From NCBI RefSeq assembly GCF_918797505.1, contig NC_092794.1:34772122-34836121 (forward strand): 64,000 nt of DNA, written 5' to 3'. Source of the DNA: Bemisia tabaci (taxonomy: Eukaryota; Arthropoda; Insecta; Hemiptera; Aleyrodidae). Shown piece after piece: positions 34,125 through 45,910 of the stretch (the stretch's first letter is position 1; every line of letters starts with the position of its first letter). Under the pieces are notes generated by a model that ran no database searches, had not been told where the DNA came from, and saw only the letters and a list, made by a program, of their open reading frames with translations. The translations under genes were made by a program, and so were the position numbers.

Positions 34125-35575
34125 TAGAGTCCCTTTATACCCAGAGTAACGACAACTCGATTATCAGCTGACTGGCAGCCGACCTTGGCTGGCCATGGAG
34201 GCCGAAACTAGTGCACCCTAACGAACGATATTGAGGGATAAGGATCAGGAATCCTGATCCGATGTCTGTCACACAAAAAAAACAACATCAACAAATTGAT
34301 CAATTAAAAAGAAAATGAGATTGGTTTGTGAATAATTTCTTGATCTATTTTCATTTTGGACCGATGGAAATAACAATTTACTCTTGATAAACCACAATTA
34401 GGTGATACTAGCCGTTCTGGGCGCGCTTCGCGCGCCCGTCACGCCTAGCCGGGGGCTACGCCCCCTGGACCCCCGGTCACTCGCTACGCGAGTGACATTC
34501 GGCTCGCTTCGCGAGCCGATTTTGTAGTAGTTGCAAATTTTTTATCACTATATTTTGAAGATTTCATAGAAAACATTATGAAATTCTCACTCCACAATTA
34601 ACTTGTAGAATAATAATGGCAGGGCAAGAAATAGACTATATCTTAAAATGGACGGTTCCCACTTAGTAAAAACAGCCAACACCACGTGAAGGTGAGGAAC
34701 CATCGTTAGCCACTTTTTTTTTTCTTTCTTTCTTTACTTTTCTGAAAAAAATTTACTGAAATTTTAGTTGCGTCCCCTAAAAGGAAACACGGAGAAAAAA
34801 ATTTGTGCATGGAACCCGAAGCTGAGATCATATGGATCTCTGAAGTTTTCGGATCACGCATCCGAAAAGTTAAAGTCCATCTGCCGAAGTTCGGGTCAGA
34901 CAATTGAAGTAGTTCGGTATATACCGAAGATTTCAGGTCACACATCTGAAGTACTCGGTGCATACCGAAGTGCTTCAGATTTCTGACTCAGAGATTTAGG
35001 AAAAACACAGTAGAGAACCAAGGAAATCACAGTAGAACAGAGAAAAAAATACAGTCGAATAAATAAAGAAAACTATTATCGAAGAAATTCTAATTATTAG
35101 AAAGTAATTAGCTGGCGTAATCAATGCGTAGCTGCATAGGAGCATGAGCGAGATTTATCATCAACTGACCGCTGGCCGCTAGGTACCTGGGTGGGCGAGC
35201 GACAATACGTAAGCGGTGCATGGCATATGGTTCGATTGACAGAGGAGTGGGGAACGGTCAGACGTAGGGGAAAGGTTCAGGCTGAACCGTTCAGCACAGC
35301 GCAGCGTCAGTCACCGGGTGGGGAAGAGAGTCCGGGAGGGGACACTTCCCCTCGAGTGAAATAGAAAAAGGCAGAATCCTTCGAAGTTTATATTAATGAT
35401 ATTAATGATTTTCATTGTTCTTGTTCACATACGAGGTACCGCCATCTTGGTGCACTCGTTTCGGCCTCCATGAGCGAGAACCAATCAGAATTGGATTTTT
35501 TTTTAGGCCACTTTCAGCCCAATCCTGGCCCAACCAAAAGTGAGTTGTCGTAACTCTGGGTATAAAGGGACTCTA
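34125..35575. mobile_element. TAGAGT element, subfamily Ha, copy 1, split by a Helitron
   Basis: Ends tagagtccctttataccc and gggtataaagggactcta. TSD gctggggt at 34117-34124 and 35576-35583. Without the Helitron it would be 450 bp, the usual Ha length. Confidence 0.92.
34408..35408 (-). mobile_element. Non-autonomous Helitron (1,001 bp) with 3' hairpin array
   Basis: Against intact Ha copies (ggtgatattttcattg) the insertion lies exactly between A and T with no duplication. Read on the complement it begins TCATTAATATCATTAATA and ends CTAG followed by host T, the TC...CTRR-T pattern of Helitrons. Just before the 3' end are perfect hairpins with 3-nt loops: gcgcgc-gaa-gcgcgc, gggggc-gta-gccccc, gtcactcgc-gta-gcgagtgac and ggctcgc-gaa-gcgagcc. 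No Rep or helicase frame. Open frames at 34706-34986 are low-complexity. Confidence 0.9.
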
Positions 35576-35917
35576 GCTGGGGTCAGGTCGCCACTCAATT
35601 TTTTACTTGTTTTTATGTGTTTTTGCAGCTGAAAATGAGCTTGTAGCAGCTCGAAACGTCCTGCCTTTAAGTGTTTCAATAATTTTTAGCCTTGTTTACC
35701 CGTATTTTAATTAATTCTCCTTCTTTATTCGTATAATCGGATGTTTTTGTGCATTATCGGTGGAAATAAACAAATCAGAGTTCATCAGTATACTGAGTAG
35801 ATAACATTATTGAAAAAATTTGCAGATTATAATATATCATATTTTTGAAGTTTAAAGCCTTAGAAACCGAAAATTAAAGCAAAATCCTGCCAAAATGAGA
35901 CTTTTGGTTCCTAGTTT

Positions 35918-36048
35918 TTAGTGTATTTTCCGAAGGAAATACACTATTGCATTCTCCCATGATGTCGGACCCAGACCTGAGACATTGTGAAGAGCACCGA
36001 TCACGGGTCGTAGATCATGAAAATATATGCTATTCAAATTCATGTGTA

Positions 36049-36084
<36 letters not shown>

Positions 36085-36470
36085 TGTATGTATGTATGTA
36101 TTTCCGCCTTTTGAAGAGTTTTCGATTTTTGAGTGGTTATATCTTTCTTACGTTGAAAGATATTTTGACCAATTTTTTTGCATTTTGTAGAGACTGATTA
36201 GGACTACTATTCTGCGAAAAAAAATTGAAATTTGAGGCAATAGATTTTGAGGGGTGGGGCTCGAAAGTGGGGGGAGGTGAAATCTTGTCCACTCGATAAC
36301 TCGAGCAAAAATGAATATTTTGAGCTGAAATTTTTATAGGTGGTAGTTCTCCCCTAAGACTGGTTTGGTATTGAATTTGAGCTAAATCGGCCGAGCCGTT
36401 TAAGAATGGCGAGCTTTGAAAGTTTTAGGCGAGGGGTGCGCGGCATGAGGGGAGCCGACCGGAGCAGGGC
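35918..36470. other. Unassigned, with a short palindrome and a (TATG)n microsatellite
   Basis: Begins with the perfect stem agtgtatttt-ccgaagg-aaatacact near 35919. A TATG/ATGT microsatellite spans about 36056-36101. No coding features. Confidence 0.5.
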
Positions 36471-36625
36471 CGCACAGTGGGTCGGAGAAGAAAGTTTTTG
36501 GACAAGCTGATCGTCGCACAGTGGGTCAGGGGGAAGAAGTTTTTGGACAAACTTTTCGTCGCACAGTGGGTCAAGGGAAGGAAGATGCTGGATAAATTGT
36601 TCGTCGCACAGTGGGAATAACTGTG
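36471..36625. repeat. 45-bp tandem repeat, 4 units
   Basis: The phrase cgcacagtgggtc begins at 36471, 36515, 36560 and 36605 (last unit ends gggaata). Between copies are gaagaaagtttttggacaa-like stretches. Confidence 0.8.
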
Positions 36626-36766
36626 CTGCTCTTATGCCTCAAGAAATTAATTCATTCCCTTACAGATTGATCCCCCCCACCCCTTCGGAAAATACACTCT
36701 TCCCGCGGTGGACGCGCGGGTCGCTTAAGAAGACAGAACAACTGGAATGGACACTCAAACTAAAAA

Positions 36767-36856
36767 GCGCGCGCGAAGCGCGCGTCCTGGGGGGGCTTGG
36801 GGGGGCGAAGCCCCCCCAAAAAACCGGCGCGGAGCGAAGCGGAGCGCCGGTTTTTT
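36767..36856 (+). repeat. GC-rich hairpin cluster without a Helitron end
   Basis: Three hairpins with GAA loops (gcgcgc-gaa-gcgcgc; a gggggggcgaagccccccc stem; a ggcgcggagcgaagcggagcgcc-type stem) in the same orientation as Helitron 3' arrays read on the plus strand. No CTAG follows, so the element is truncated, diverged or different. Confidence 0.6.
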
Positions 36857-36909
36857 TGAATTCCCGCCAGGCCCCCATGAGAGCAGTTAATTGCTACCAA
36901 CTGTTGTAA

Positions 36910-37500
36910 GAATATTGAAACAGAATACTTAGCATAACAGTACTTGATAAAATCTTATTTGATCAAAAACCATTATTACACATTACTATTTATACTTTTT
37001 TCAAGCTTTATAATCAGATTCAATAGGAAATTTCTCTCGATCCGGTCAAGTTCTTTCACTACTGGTAGTGCCATCAATTTTCTAAAGTTGCCTAACCTGT
37101 AGCAAAATTACTCACGCTTCTGAAGCATTGGCTAGATTGGATGTTAGCGATCTGGACTAATCTGTGCCATTGACGTATAATACAATCTAGACCGCGCATT
37201 AGGAAATTTCGGCAAGACTAGAGTCCCTTCAGGCGAGACGATAGGCAACCCAGCGACCGCAGTAAGTGTACCGACCGAGACAATGGAAATGCCGGTCTTA
37301 TCAGTGCCGTTGCCTGATACGGGTATACACTTAGCTCGTATATCCGGCGGTATCAACTAGGCTGAAGGCGCGTCTTTACCCCCCTAGCTGTCTTACCTTC
37401 CCCGCCTAAAGTCGGGCCAAATGCGCGGTCTAGATTGTATTATACGTCAATGAGGAGAACGGACAGGGACGAGTTCTGGTCCCTGGAACGGAGAACGCGT
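36910..37500. other. No gene recognised
   Basis: Unassigned flank. The short minus-strand frame 37144-37356 has no recognisable motif. Confidence 0.4.
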
Positions 37501-37501
37501 G

Positions 37502-37704
37502 CAAGGCGGATAAAGAATGGTTGTCGCATTTCGTACCCTCTGGACGTCACACGGTATCGGGTACATCGGGTACATGGGCCGGCCGAGGCCGGGGGAGTCG
37601 GCTCAACCTCGAATTGCATGGCAAAAGCCGTACCCTCCTGACGTCACAGTGCTTCAAGATGGCAGCCAAAATCGAAATGCGACCACCATTCTTTATCCGC
37701 CTTG
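37502..37704. mobile_element. G element, intact copy (about 203 bp)
   Basis: TIRs caaggcggataaagaatgg and ccattctttatccgccttg with the adjoining gtcgcatttcg / cgaaatgcgac. The core contains ggccggccgaggccggggga. It is the reference for the two interrupted copies at 37709-49395 and 61775-62488. Confidence 0.8.
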
Positions 37705-38183
37705 GTCTAGGAATGGTGGTCGCATTTCGTACCCTCTGGACGTCACACGGTATCGGGTACATCGGGTGGGCTGGCCGAGGCTAGAGTCCCTTTATACTGA
37801 GAGTCAAGACAATTCGGCTCATGGATGTCACAAACGGGAATAAAGATTACAGAAATTGAACGTTTGTCGTAATCTTTGATCGGCCCATTCTCAAATGCCT
37901 TTCTCCGTTCCTCCTCTCAATATTCCGTTTGTTCCTTGCCGAACCCGTAATTCCCTGATCCATTCCAGATTATAATCCTTGCAATTGGTGAAAATGTAAT
38001 CTTTATTCCCGTTTGTGACACTGTGGAGGCCTAAAATACGGGAACCAATCAGAAATGGATTCAAATTGTCTTGACTCTCAGTATAAAGCAAAGACATTGG
38101 ACTCCGTAATGGGCGGGCGGGGTGGGAGCTCGCGACTGAGCCTCACTGAGCCCCACGCAGCATGAGCCGGCGCACGGTGTGGC

Positions 38184-39328
38184 CAGGGCCGGATTTACCT
38201 ATAGGGCACTGGGGCTCTTGCCCATAGCGGCAAATTTTGAGGGGCGGCAAATTTTGGCACTGGATTAATTGAAAGTTAAAGCGAGAAAAAAGGAAAAAAT
38301 GGAGACAGAGACGGAGCGAAGTAAAAAAATGAGCGGCAAAATGTATGAAGGAAGGGAGTTGACGCTTGACGGGAGCGGCAAAGCTGCCGCTCCTTATGTC
38401 CGGCCTTGAGCGCTAGGATGATCGTTCGTTGGAGTGATACTAAACAACACGGCAATTTTAAACATCGAGGCAGACTTGATAATCAATTTAGACGTTGATG
38501 CTCTGGTTGACAGCTTGGCTAAACTGAAAACCCGGAGAAAAACTTTTTAACCTGATCTTCCGAAAATACTAGAGTCCCTTTATACCCAGAGTTACGACAA
38601 CTCGATTATCAGCTGACTGACAGCCGGCCTTGGCTGGCCATGGAGGCCGAAACGAGTGCACCCTAACGAACGATATTGAGGGATAAGGATCAGGAATCCT
38701 GATCCAATGTCTGTCACACAAAAAAAACAACATCAACAAATTGATCAATTAAAAAGAAAATGAGATTGGTTTGTGAATAATTTCTTGATCTATTTTCATT
38801 TTGGACCGATGGAAATAACAATTTACTCTTGATAAACCACAATTAGGTGATATTTTCATTGTTCTTGTTCACATACGAGGTACCGCCATCTTGGTGCACT
38901 CGTTTCGGCCTCCATGAGCGAGAACCAATCAGAATTGGATTTTTTTTTAGGCCACTCTCAGCCCAACCCTGGCCCAACCAAAAGTGAGTTGTCGTAACTC
39001 TGGGTAGGTATAAAGGGACTCTAGAAAATACATTGCAACTAATACATTGAGCTACACTAGCTTCAACTTCTTCTACATTTTATTTTTGTCTCATCCATCC
39101 ATTCCATTTTATATATTCGCGGCGCATTTTGAAGCAGCTACGCGCACGCGCCCAGGCGGCGCACGAGGGGGGGGGGGGGGAAGATGAGATGGCGTGGGAA
39201 GTTAGGAGTGCGGAGAGGGGGAGGGGGAGGAGGGGATACTGTTGACAATATAGTGGCGAAATATTGCAGACCCAGGGGCGGCAAAATGTAGCTTGCCCAG
39301 GGGCGGCAAAAAGCTAAATCCAGCCCTG
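38184..39328. mobile_element. Non-autonomous hAT element (1,145 bp), 8-bp TSD
   Basis: TIRs cagggccggattta and taaatccagccctg. TSD ggtgtggc at 38176-38183 and 39329-39336. Near both ends are ggggcggcaaa repeats. It contains an Ha element. Confidence 0.92.
38570..39023. mobile_element. TAGAGT element, subfamily Ha, copy 2 (454 bp), intact
   Basis: Ends tagagtccctttataccc and ggtataaagggactcta. TSD gaaaatac at 38562-38569 and 39024-39031. Contains the shared Ha phrases ccatggaggccgaaacgagt and accgccatcttggtgcactc. Confidence 0.93.
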
Positions 39329-39419
39329 GGTGTGGCGATATGGGTAAAAGGTCGGACATGGGCAATTCCGGGATTGTGAATGTTTAGGACTGGAAATGTG
39401 TTCTACGAATACTATATTA

Positions 39420-39511
39420 CTAGGGGGCTACGCCCCCTGGCCGCTACGCGGCCCAACCCCCTGAAGGCGCTCCGCGCCATCAATGGGCCGCTTCGCGGCC
39501 CTATTTTTACC
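39420..39511 (-). mobile_element. Second Helitron 3' end with hairpin array
   Basis: On the complement: hairpins gggccgc-gaa-gcggccc, ggcgc-gga-gcgcc, ggccgc-gta-gcggcc, gggggc-gta-gccccc, then CTAG directly followed by T. Same architecture as the Helitron at 34408 but with different stem sequences. Its 5' TC end, expected at higher coordinates, was not located. Confidence 0.7.
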
Positions 39512-39685
39512 CTCCTATCAGTGTTAGTTTTATTTTTCCCCTAAAAAATTACGATATGAGGTATGCTTCAATTTTAAACTTTACTTAAACTTACTTTAAA
39601 ATTAAAAGGACGCGTTTTGGAATGACTGCTTGATGAAATATTGCAGTAAAACAATGAACAATGATAGTCAGGCAAATGTTTTCAT

Positions 39686-39755
39686 GATTCGGGAATCGAA
39701 CCCACCCCGAGTTCAATGGGGATGCATTCGACGTCTTAGACAACTCGGCCACCGT
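39686..39755 (-). other. tRNA-like (type II) sequence with pol III A and B boxes
   Basis: On the complement, tggccgagttgtctaagacg resembles a Ser/Leu-type A-box region, cccc-attgaact-cgggg could be a long variable arm, and ggttcgattcc is a B box. The acceptor stem does not pair and the anticodon arm is poor, so this is a decayed tRNA or SINE head rather than a working tRNA. Confidence 0.5.
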
Positions 39756-39894
39756 TCAGCGTGAGATCTTAGGCGCGAATCTTGTGTAGATAAGTGTAGA
39801 GCTGATGCGCAGGCTACACAGCTACTGCGCAACCTCCTCGACCACTGCGCATCCTCCCGCGCATAGCGGTAGCAGTACCGGAGCATTCTGTAAA

Positions 39895-40263
39895 CTCACT
39901 CACTTTTATAACGTGATTTTAAAAAAACCTGGGTCCTTTTTCCAAAATTTGATTAGAGCGGGCTCATCTAGGGCCTATTACCTGTCGATTTACGCAAAAA
40001 TCATGGAAATCGGCCCGGTAGAACGCTCAAACGAACTATGACAAAAAGTATAAATTTACATTGTTTAAATGGGAGAATTCGCAACTTTACCACGTAATAT
40101 AAAAAAACCTGGGTCATATTTTGAAAATCTAAAAAAAGTTGGCTTATCTAGAGACAATTGCCCGTCGATAGCCGCAAAAATCATGAAAATCGGCCCGGTA
40201 GAACGCTGGAACTAAGCGTGACCAGTTTCGCAAAATTAGGAGGTCTTGGAGCTTATACTATAG
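39895..40263 (+). repeat. Two tandem units of ~185 bp
   Basis: Units beginning near 39898 and 40083 share taaaaaaacctgggtc, cgcaaaaatcatg and aatcggcccggtagaacgct. The second unit also has the inverted relative at 4745-4995. A B element is inserted immediately after it. Confidence 0.65.
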
Positions 40264-40265
40264 AT

Positions 40266-41470
40266 ACAGGGTGTACCAAAAGTCAGTCCCACCCCTGCTA
40301 ACTTTTGAACAAATTGAGGTAGGGAAACGAAACTTTGGGAATGTTCCTATCTCAAAGGGGACCATCTTTTGGGGGGGTCAAAATTTTGGTCCCCCCTCAG
40401 GGGGGGCGCGGGGGGCCCCCAACTTTTTTTTTCAAATGGCAACCCCTATCTTGTGATACATCATTCGAAAGAGCATAAAAAACTAAGAATTTTGGCGCAA
40501 ACCGCAGATCAATATCTTAATTTTTGACCGAGTTATGATAGGTCAAAGGTCAAATTTGACCTATTTTTAAAAAATCATAACTCCGGTTCAAATTATCGTA
40601 AAGAAAAAAATAAAACGGGAAAATCTACCAAATTGTGTCCGCTTTTAAGTAAAAATTGCAGAAATCACTTCGCTGTAATTTTAAGGGGGGGCTCGGACCC
40701 CCAAATACGTCAATTCAAAGGTCATTCAATTTTCCCGCGGAAAAAGGCAATTTCCTCTAGATTTGCCTCCACATTATCTCAGTAAGGTCAAAATTAGTTC
40801 AACATTACGTTGGCAAGTCCCCAAATTTCGGGAAAAGTTTAAAAAAAAAAGAAATTTAAGGTGATTAAATTTGACCGTTTAAATTTCGTTTTTTGTTAAC
40901 TTTTCCCGAAATTTGGGGACTTGCCAACGTAATGTTGAACTAATTTTGACCTTACTGAGATAATGTGGAGGCAAATCTAGGGGAAATTGCCTTTTCCCGC
41001 GGGAAAATTGAATGACCTTTGAATTGACGTATTTGGGGGTCCGAGCCCCCCCTTAAAATTACAGCGAAGTGATTTCTGCAATTTTTACTTAAAAGCGGAC
41101 ACAATTTGGTAGATTTTCCCGTTTTATTTTTTTCATTACGATAATTTGAACCGGAGTTATGATTTTTTAAAAATAGGTCAAATTTGACCTTTGACCTATC
41201 ATAACTCGGTCAAAAATTAAGATATTGATCTGCGGTTTGCGCCAAAATTCTTAGTTTTTTATGCTCTTTCGAATGATGTATCACAAGATAGGGGTTGCTA
41301 TTTGAAAAAAAAAGTTGGGGCCCCCCGCGCCGCCCCTGAGGGGGGACCAAAATTTTGACCCCCCCAAAAGATGGTCCCCTTTGAGATAGGAACATTCCCA
41401 AAGTTTCATTACCCTACCTCAATTCGTTCAAAAGTTAGCAGGGGTGGGACGGACTTTTGGTACACCCTGT
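40266..41470. mobile_element. B element, copy 2 (~1.2 kb near-perfect hairpin), TA target
   Basis: Ends acagggtgtaccaaaagtc and gacttttggtacaccctgt, arms about 590 bp meeting near 40868. Flanking TA on both sides is compatible with a TA duplication as in Tc1/mariner. The arms carry a G-rich block (gggggggcgcggggggcccc on the left). The frames at 40271-40456 and complement 41210-41401 are mirror images. Confidence 0.8.
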
Positions 41471-41839
41471 ATGGATTTGATGATAGTTTTTAAATATTTA
41501 TCCCCCATATTGATGGTAGAGGCCTCTAAAGTCCGCTAAGTCGGCAATCTAAAATTTCCTCTAAAAACGCACCAATGTTTGTGCATTCTTTAGCTTAATT
41601 TAAAATTTAATGAGACCTTTTCCAATGATGTAATCTTACTCTATGTAAGCTGCTGATCATGTTTCACTACTAAAATGTAACCGTAAATAGGTTTGAAGAC
41701 GATTTATGCCGTCTGAAAGTCCTCGCGCCGAAAATGCTGAAAATAAAACTTTACATTAACTTTCGTTGCAAGTGCCAAGGAGTGCCACGCTGGGACTTGT
41801 TGGGTCAGACCCACAGGACCCCTGAGCAGCCTCCTGAAC
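41471..41839. other. No gene recognised
   Basis: Spacer between B2 and A3 in the 10.8-kb element. Confidence 0.4.
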
Positions 41840-42459
41840 AATGGGCCTGTTGCAAACTTTTGCTAGAGCAAAACTAAGAGTTGTTTCTTATAGATAATGC
41901 CTCAAAAATCACGATGAGCGCATCGGCAAAGTCTGAAATGCACTCATAACTTCACAGTCTGCGTAAGAAATTTGCGGTTCTTTGAGCTTCCCGCTTCAAA
42001 AGCGATACTACGGCACAGGTGAACATTTTGTAGGAGTCGTTCCATCGTCGGCAATACTCATCATGGCCGACGCCAATCCGCCAAAACACGTGTGATGGGA
42101 CGAGATAATACCTGAACTGGATTAGACCAGATAACAATCGGCGTGTTTTAACGTTCATGTTTTCCACGCCCGCATTGATTGACCTTGAACTCTCCTCGAA
42201 TTACGCGCAAAACTGCGCGCAAGTGTCGGCCATGATGAATATCGCCGACGATGGAGCGACTCCTCTAACAAAATGTTCACCTACGCCGTAGTATCGTTTT
42301 TGAAGCGGGAAGCTTAAAAAAACGCAAATTTCTTACGCAGATTGTGAAGTTATGAGTGCATTTCAGACTTTGCCGATGCGCTCATCGTGATTTTTGAGGC
42401 ATTATCTACAAGAAACAACTCTTATTTTTGCTCTAGCAAAAGTTTGCAACAGGCCCATT
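41840..42459. mobile_element. Palindromic MITE A, copy 3 (620 bp)
   Basis: Same ends and arms as copies 1 and 2, with one small deletion (aggagtcgttcc, lacking ta-gag of copy 2) in the left arm. Confidence 0.85.
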
Positions 42460-43109
42460 TTTAGCTGCTAATATCTGCTACTCCGACGGCAGCATGATAT
42501 TATTGATATGAAGTCGGTTGCGCGGAATCGGTTTTAATCACTCCGCGCAACCAATTGTTGATATTTCTCTAAGATCCATCACGCAGGTAAGTGGTCAAAG
42601 GTTAAAATAGGCTAAGTACCTGTAAAAAAAGTTACTTGATGCAGCAGTAGTAGTGTAATTTATTTACTTCTATACATTGGATATTTCAGAAATTTAAATT
42701 ATTTCTGTTATTTATAATACTAAATATGAATGACAAAGAGGTTAGAACTGTTATTATAACTTTAAATAATGTGGCTTCTACTCGCGCTGGTTGGTATCCT
42801 CATGTTATAATAATTATTAACACGGTAATTATCGAAATTTCGAATATCCTGTAGAATATCATTAAATTTGACCTGTAGGAAGTCAATATTAATGGAGCTA
42901 ATATTGTAAATATAGACTTATTACAAATTTTAGTCTGATTAATTTTACCAAACATTAAAAAAAAAAAAAATCATATTGATAAATTAAGCTGGATGTAGCT
43001 AATTAGCTGGATGTAGTAGTGGATGCGGTCATGAAGAGCAAACAGAGATGTTATTTAAAATCTCGTTTCTTCTATTTTATTCAATTTTTTTTTTGTTCCT
43101 ATATTAACA
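42460..43109. other. AT-rich spacer, no gene recognised
   Basis: Possible original interior of the 10.8-kb element. An A run near 42959-42970. Confidence 0.4.
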
Positions 43110-43274
43110 GCAGTATTGAGACATACAAAAATGAATACGTGCAATGCTGCTTATGAAGCCAGGTGGAAAGAGAGAAGGACGGCTGCAAATATTTTAAGAA
43201 GTGTCGAACATTTAAATTATAGAAATGCATTCATTTGCGAGATGGAAATCAATGTTTTCAGTAATTTTCAGTAA
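43110..43274 (+). CDS. Exon-like open stretch after a strong acceptor
   Basis: A long T-rich tract and attaacag form a good acceptor (AG at 43109-43110), and the following sequence is open to a TAA near 43274. It includes ATG at 43131 and a basic, protein-like segment (YEARWKERRTAANILR). It could be the last exon of a transposon gene in the 10.8-kb element. Family not recognised; chance cannot be excluded. Confidence 0.2.
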   Translation, partial: AVLRHTKMNTCNAAYEARWKERRTAANILRSVEHLNYRNAFICEMEINVFSNFQ

Positions 43275-43775
43275 CAACTTAGGTAAATAGCAATTTTTCT
43301 CGGATTTTCATCACTCAAATGGTAAAAGTATAAAGGCAGATTTGAAATTTACAACAAAAATTGCCCTATGATCATGCTCCTTGATTCAAAATGATGCGTT
43401 GTAGGTAAAGCCACAGTTTCAAGGTGGTTCAGGAAATCACTGTTTTTAGTATTATTTAGGAATAACTTGTGTTAATAGCAATTTCTCTTGGATTTTCATC
43501 ACTCAAATGGTAAAAGTAAAGGCAGATTTGAAATCTACGACAAAAATTGCCCTTGGATACTTCTCCTTGACTCAAAATGATGCGTTTTAAAGCCACAGTT
43601 TCCAGGTGGAAATCAATGTTTTTAGTATTTTTCAGGAACAACTTATATAAATGACAATTTTTCTCCAATTTTCATTACTTTAATGGTAAAAATAAAGGCA
43701 GATTTGAAATCTACGACAAAAATTGCGTAAGGTAAGCCCTCCTTGCTGCGAAAATGATGCGTTCAGAGCCACAGT
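43238..43775 (+). repeat. ~180-bp tandem repeat, 3 units
   Basis: Units near 43240, 43424 and 43607 share caatgtttttagtattttt-like, ggattttcatcactcaaatg, aaaggcagatttgaaat and aatgatgcgtt. The third runs into diverged sequence. Confidence 0.75.
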
Positions 43776-44045
43776 TGACAACAAAACGCAAGTGGTCGAG
43801 CGCATGTCCGGGCAAACCGGCCTATCGCCACACCGTGCGGCGTTGCGCGTACTTGGAAAAATTAGTTGCGCGCTCGGATTTTCGCGAATTACTCGTTTCC
43901 ACTTCATTTTTCGGCAAAATGTATAAGGACCACATGTTAATAGCATGAAATTTACTATCACTCTGAACAATTTTCGTCTCTCTACAGTCATTACTGACTG
44001 GAAAAAACGCTTCATACCTAATTGAAAATATGAGGAAAGTGACCT

Positions 44046-45910
44046 CCCAGGTAGCAAGGTCTGCTATAAAATAATTTTTATTATATCTTCGAAATAACAG
44101 TTTTATTGCTATTAAATGAGAGTTTTAATTCCTATTAATATATTATAAAAAAACAATTTATATCGGTTGAAAAGATCGATTAAAGTACTCCCCAGTTACA
44201 ACAGTTTCAGGCGCTATATTCCTATTTTATGAAGTTAAAAATAACAGTTTAAAATAATTTAATGACATAAATCAACAATGATTAAAGTAGTGAAAAACAA
44301 ATTTCATTTGGAAAATTTACTGGTGTAAAGCGACACTTGTCTTAAAATAAAAATAAAAAATTTAAATGTTGAATACGAGTTTTGAATTATTCTTGTAAAG
44401 TATTAAAAAAAATTTAAAATATCCATAGAAAAACTAATTTCTAATAATAGAACGACTCGTAAAATTGTAGTTTTATTGAAAATTAACAGTGTCAATATAT
44501 GAAATTTTATTCGTTTTTAATATTTTGTTAAACTGTTATTTTTTGGTTTTAAAAGATCAATTATAGAACTCCCCAGTTTCAGGCCTCATATTTCTATTTT
44601 GATCACCGATGACGGTGAGCACCGATACTTCCTCTAAGGAGGAGCAACAAAGACTATGCAGCAGGGATGTGACTACACTCGACACACCACACTACAATCA
44701 ACGCTATAGATAGGCCCATGCCCTGTCTAGGCACAGTTAACCACAGGGGGGTCATCAAAAATGTGAGAAGAAAATCCACTCATATGCACCGAACAAAGCA
44801 AACATAGAAGCCGTCGATAAAAAAACGTATGTCGTAGAATATAAATAATATATTTTATGTTTTCACTACACACAAAGGTTAGACAGGCACCATAAACGAC
44901 CCATCCAAAAACAAAATAAATCGGAGCTCTCTATCGGAAATAAAAGGAAACACCCCGATTACAATAAAACAATCGGAAATTAAAATCGGTATTTAAAAAA
45001 ATAATGTAATACTAATTTATATTTCACAACTGTTTAAAATAAAATGTTTTGCAGAAAAACTGCAATAAATCAGATATTTAAACTGTCATTTTATCACTAT
45101 CACTTGTATCTTTTTATCGATTTAAATTATATTTTCCTTGTTAGTGATAAATAGTTATCAAAGTTTTTTATAAGGATTCTTTTTCGACAAAAATTAAAGC
45201 TACACCGGTTTTCAGGAAACAATGATTTAAAAATAGTTTCTCACCAATATTGTTTAATAAATAATGTAATAATAATTAATATTTCATGGTTATTTATTAG
45301 AATGTGTTTTGCAAAAATATGGCAACAAATGAGATATTTAAATTTGTTTTTTATTGTCTTTTTTTTATCTTTTTATTGATTTAGATTAAATTTTTCTCAT
45401 TAGTACAGTATAATACTTTATGTTTTGTAAAATAGCTTTTTTAAAACAAAATGGTCTACTTCTGTGTTTTATGAAATCAACTTTAAAAAAAAATAAATTA
45501 GAATAATTTTTTTAACTTTTTTTAGTTATTAAAATGTTAATCTACTTTCCTTTCTTTAAAAAAGTTTTGTTAAGTAAGTGATTTTGATTGAGAATTTTAA
45601 ACCGTCGTTTTATTTCAAATCTAAGTATGTTTTTATTGCAATAATAGTTTCATTTTCGATCGGTGTATAACACTAGTTAAATTTGTGTTATATTTTCAGA
45701 AAACATGACTAAATTATAAATTTTCCACTGGTATTTTTTAAGTATGTAAGAAAAATTTTTCAGTGATTATAGTCGCAAAGGACTTCTCTTTTCCGTTGGT
45801 TTTTCAACTGTTGTACTAGAGCAAATTTTTCGATGAAAAAGTGCACAAAAGTAACAGTGTAAAAACTGTTGTGAAATTGCAATTTTGAACTGTTACTATT
45901 GCTACCTGGG
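44046..45910. mobile_element. 1.87-kb AT-rich element with CCCAGGTAGCAA ends
   Basis: Ends cccaggtagcaa and ttgctacctggg. TSD not evident. The interior is built of diverged internal repeats: aactccccagtttcaggc-type blocks near 44190 and 44560, and ~255-bp units starting near 45000 and 45257 (aataatgtaataataattaa-like and gagatatttaaa-like). No coding frame. Confidence 0.65.

Larger units (their letters stand above)
33764..35917. mobile_element. Palindromic element S, host of the Ha and Helitron insertions
   Basis: Outer ends aaactaggaaccaaaa and ttttggttcctagttt. Inner arm phrases cgtttcgagctgct and agcagctcgaaacg and ttgagtggcgacctgacc match in inverse. About 2.15 kb now, about 0.7 kb without the Ha insertion (34125-35575). 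Confidence 0.7.

Noticed and set aside
34417..34522. Hairpin cluster as bacterial contamination or a REP-type element
   Set aside because: It lies inside a dated insertion in a eukaryotic MITE with Helitron boundaries, and is continuous with insect-like sequence on both sides.
36634..36909. 91-codon frame across the hairpin cluster
   Set aside because: It reads through GC-rich palindromes; composition is explained by the hairpins.
39686..39755. Functional tRNA-Ser or tRNA-Leu on the minus strand
   Set aside because: The acceptor ends do not pair, and no canonical anticodon stem could be drawn.
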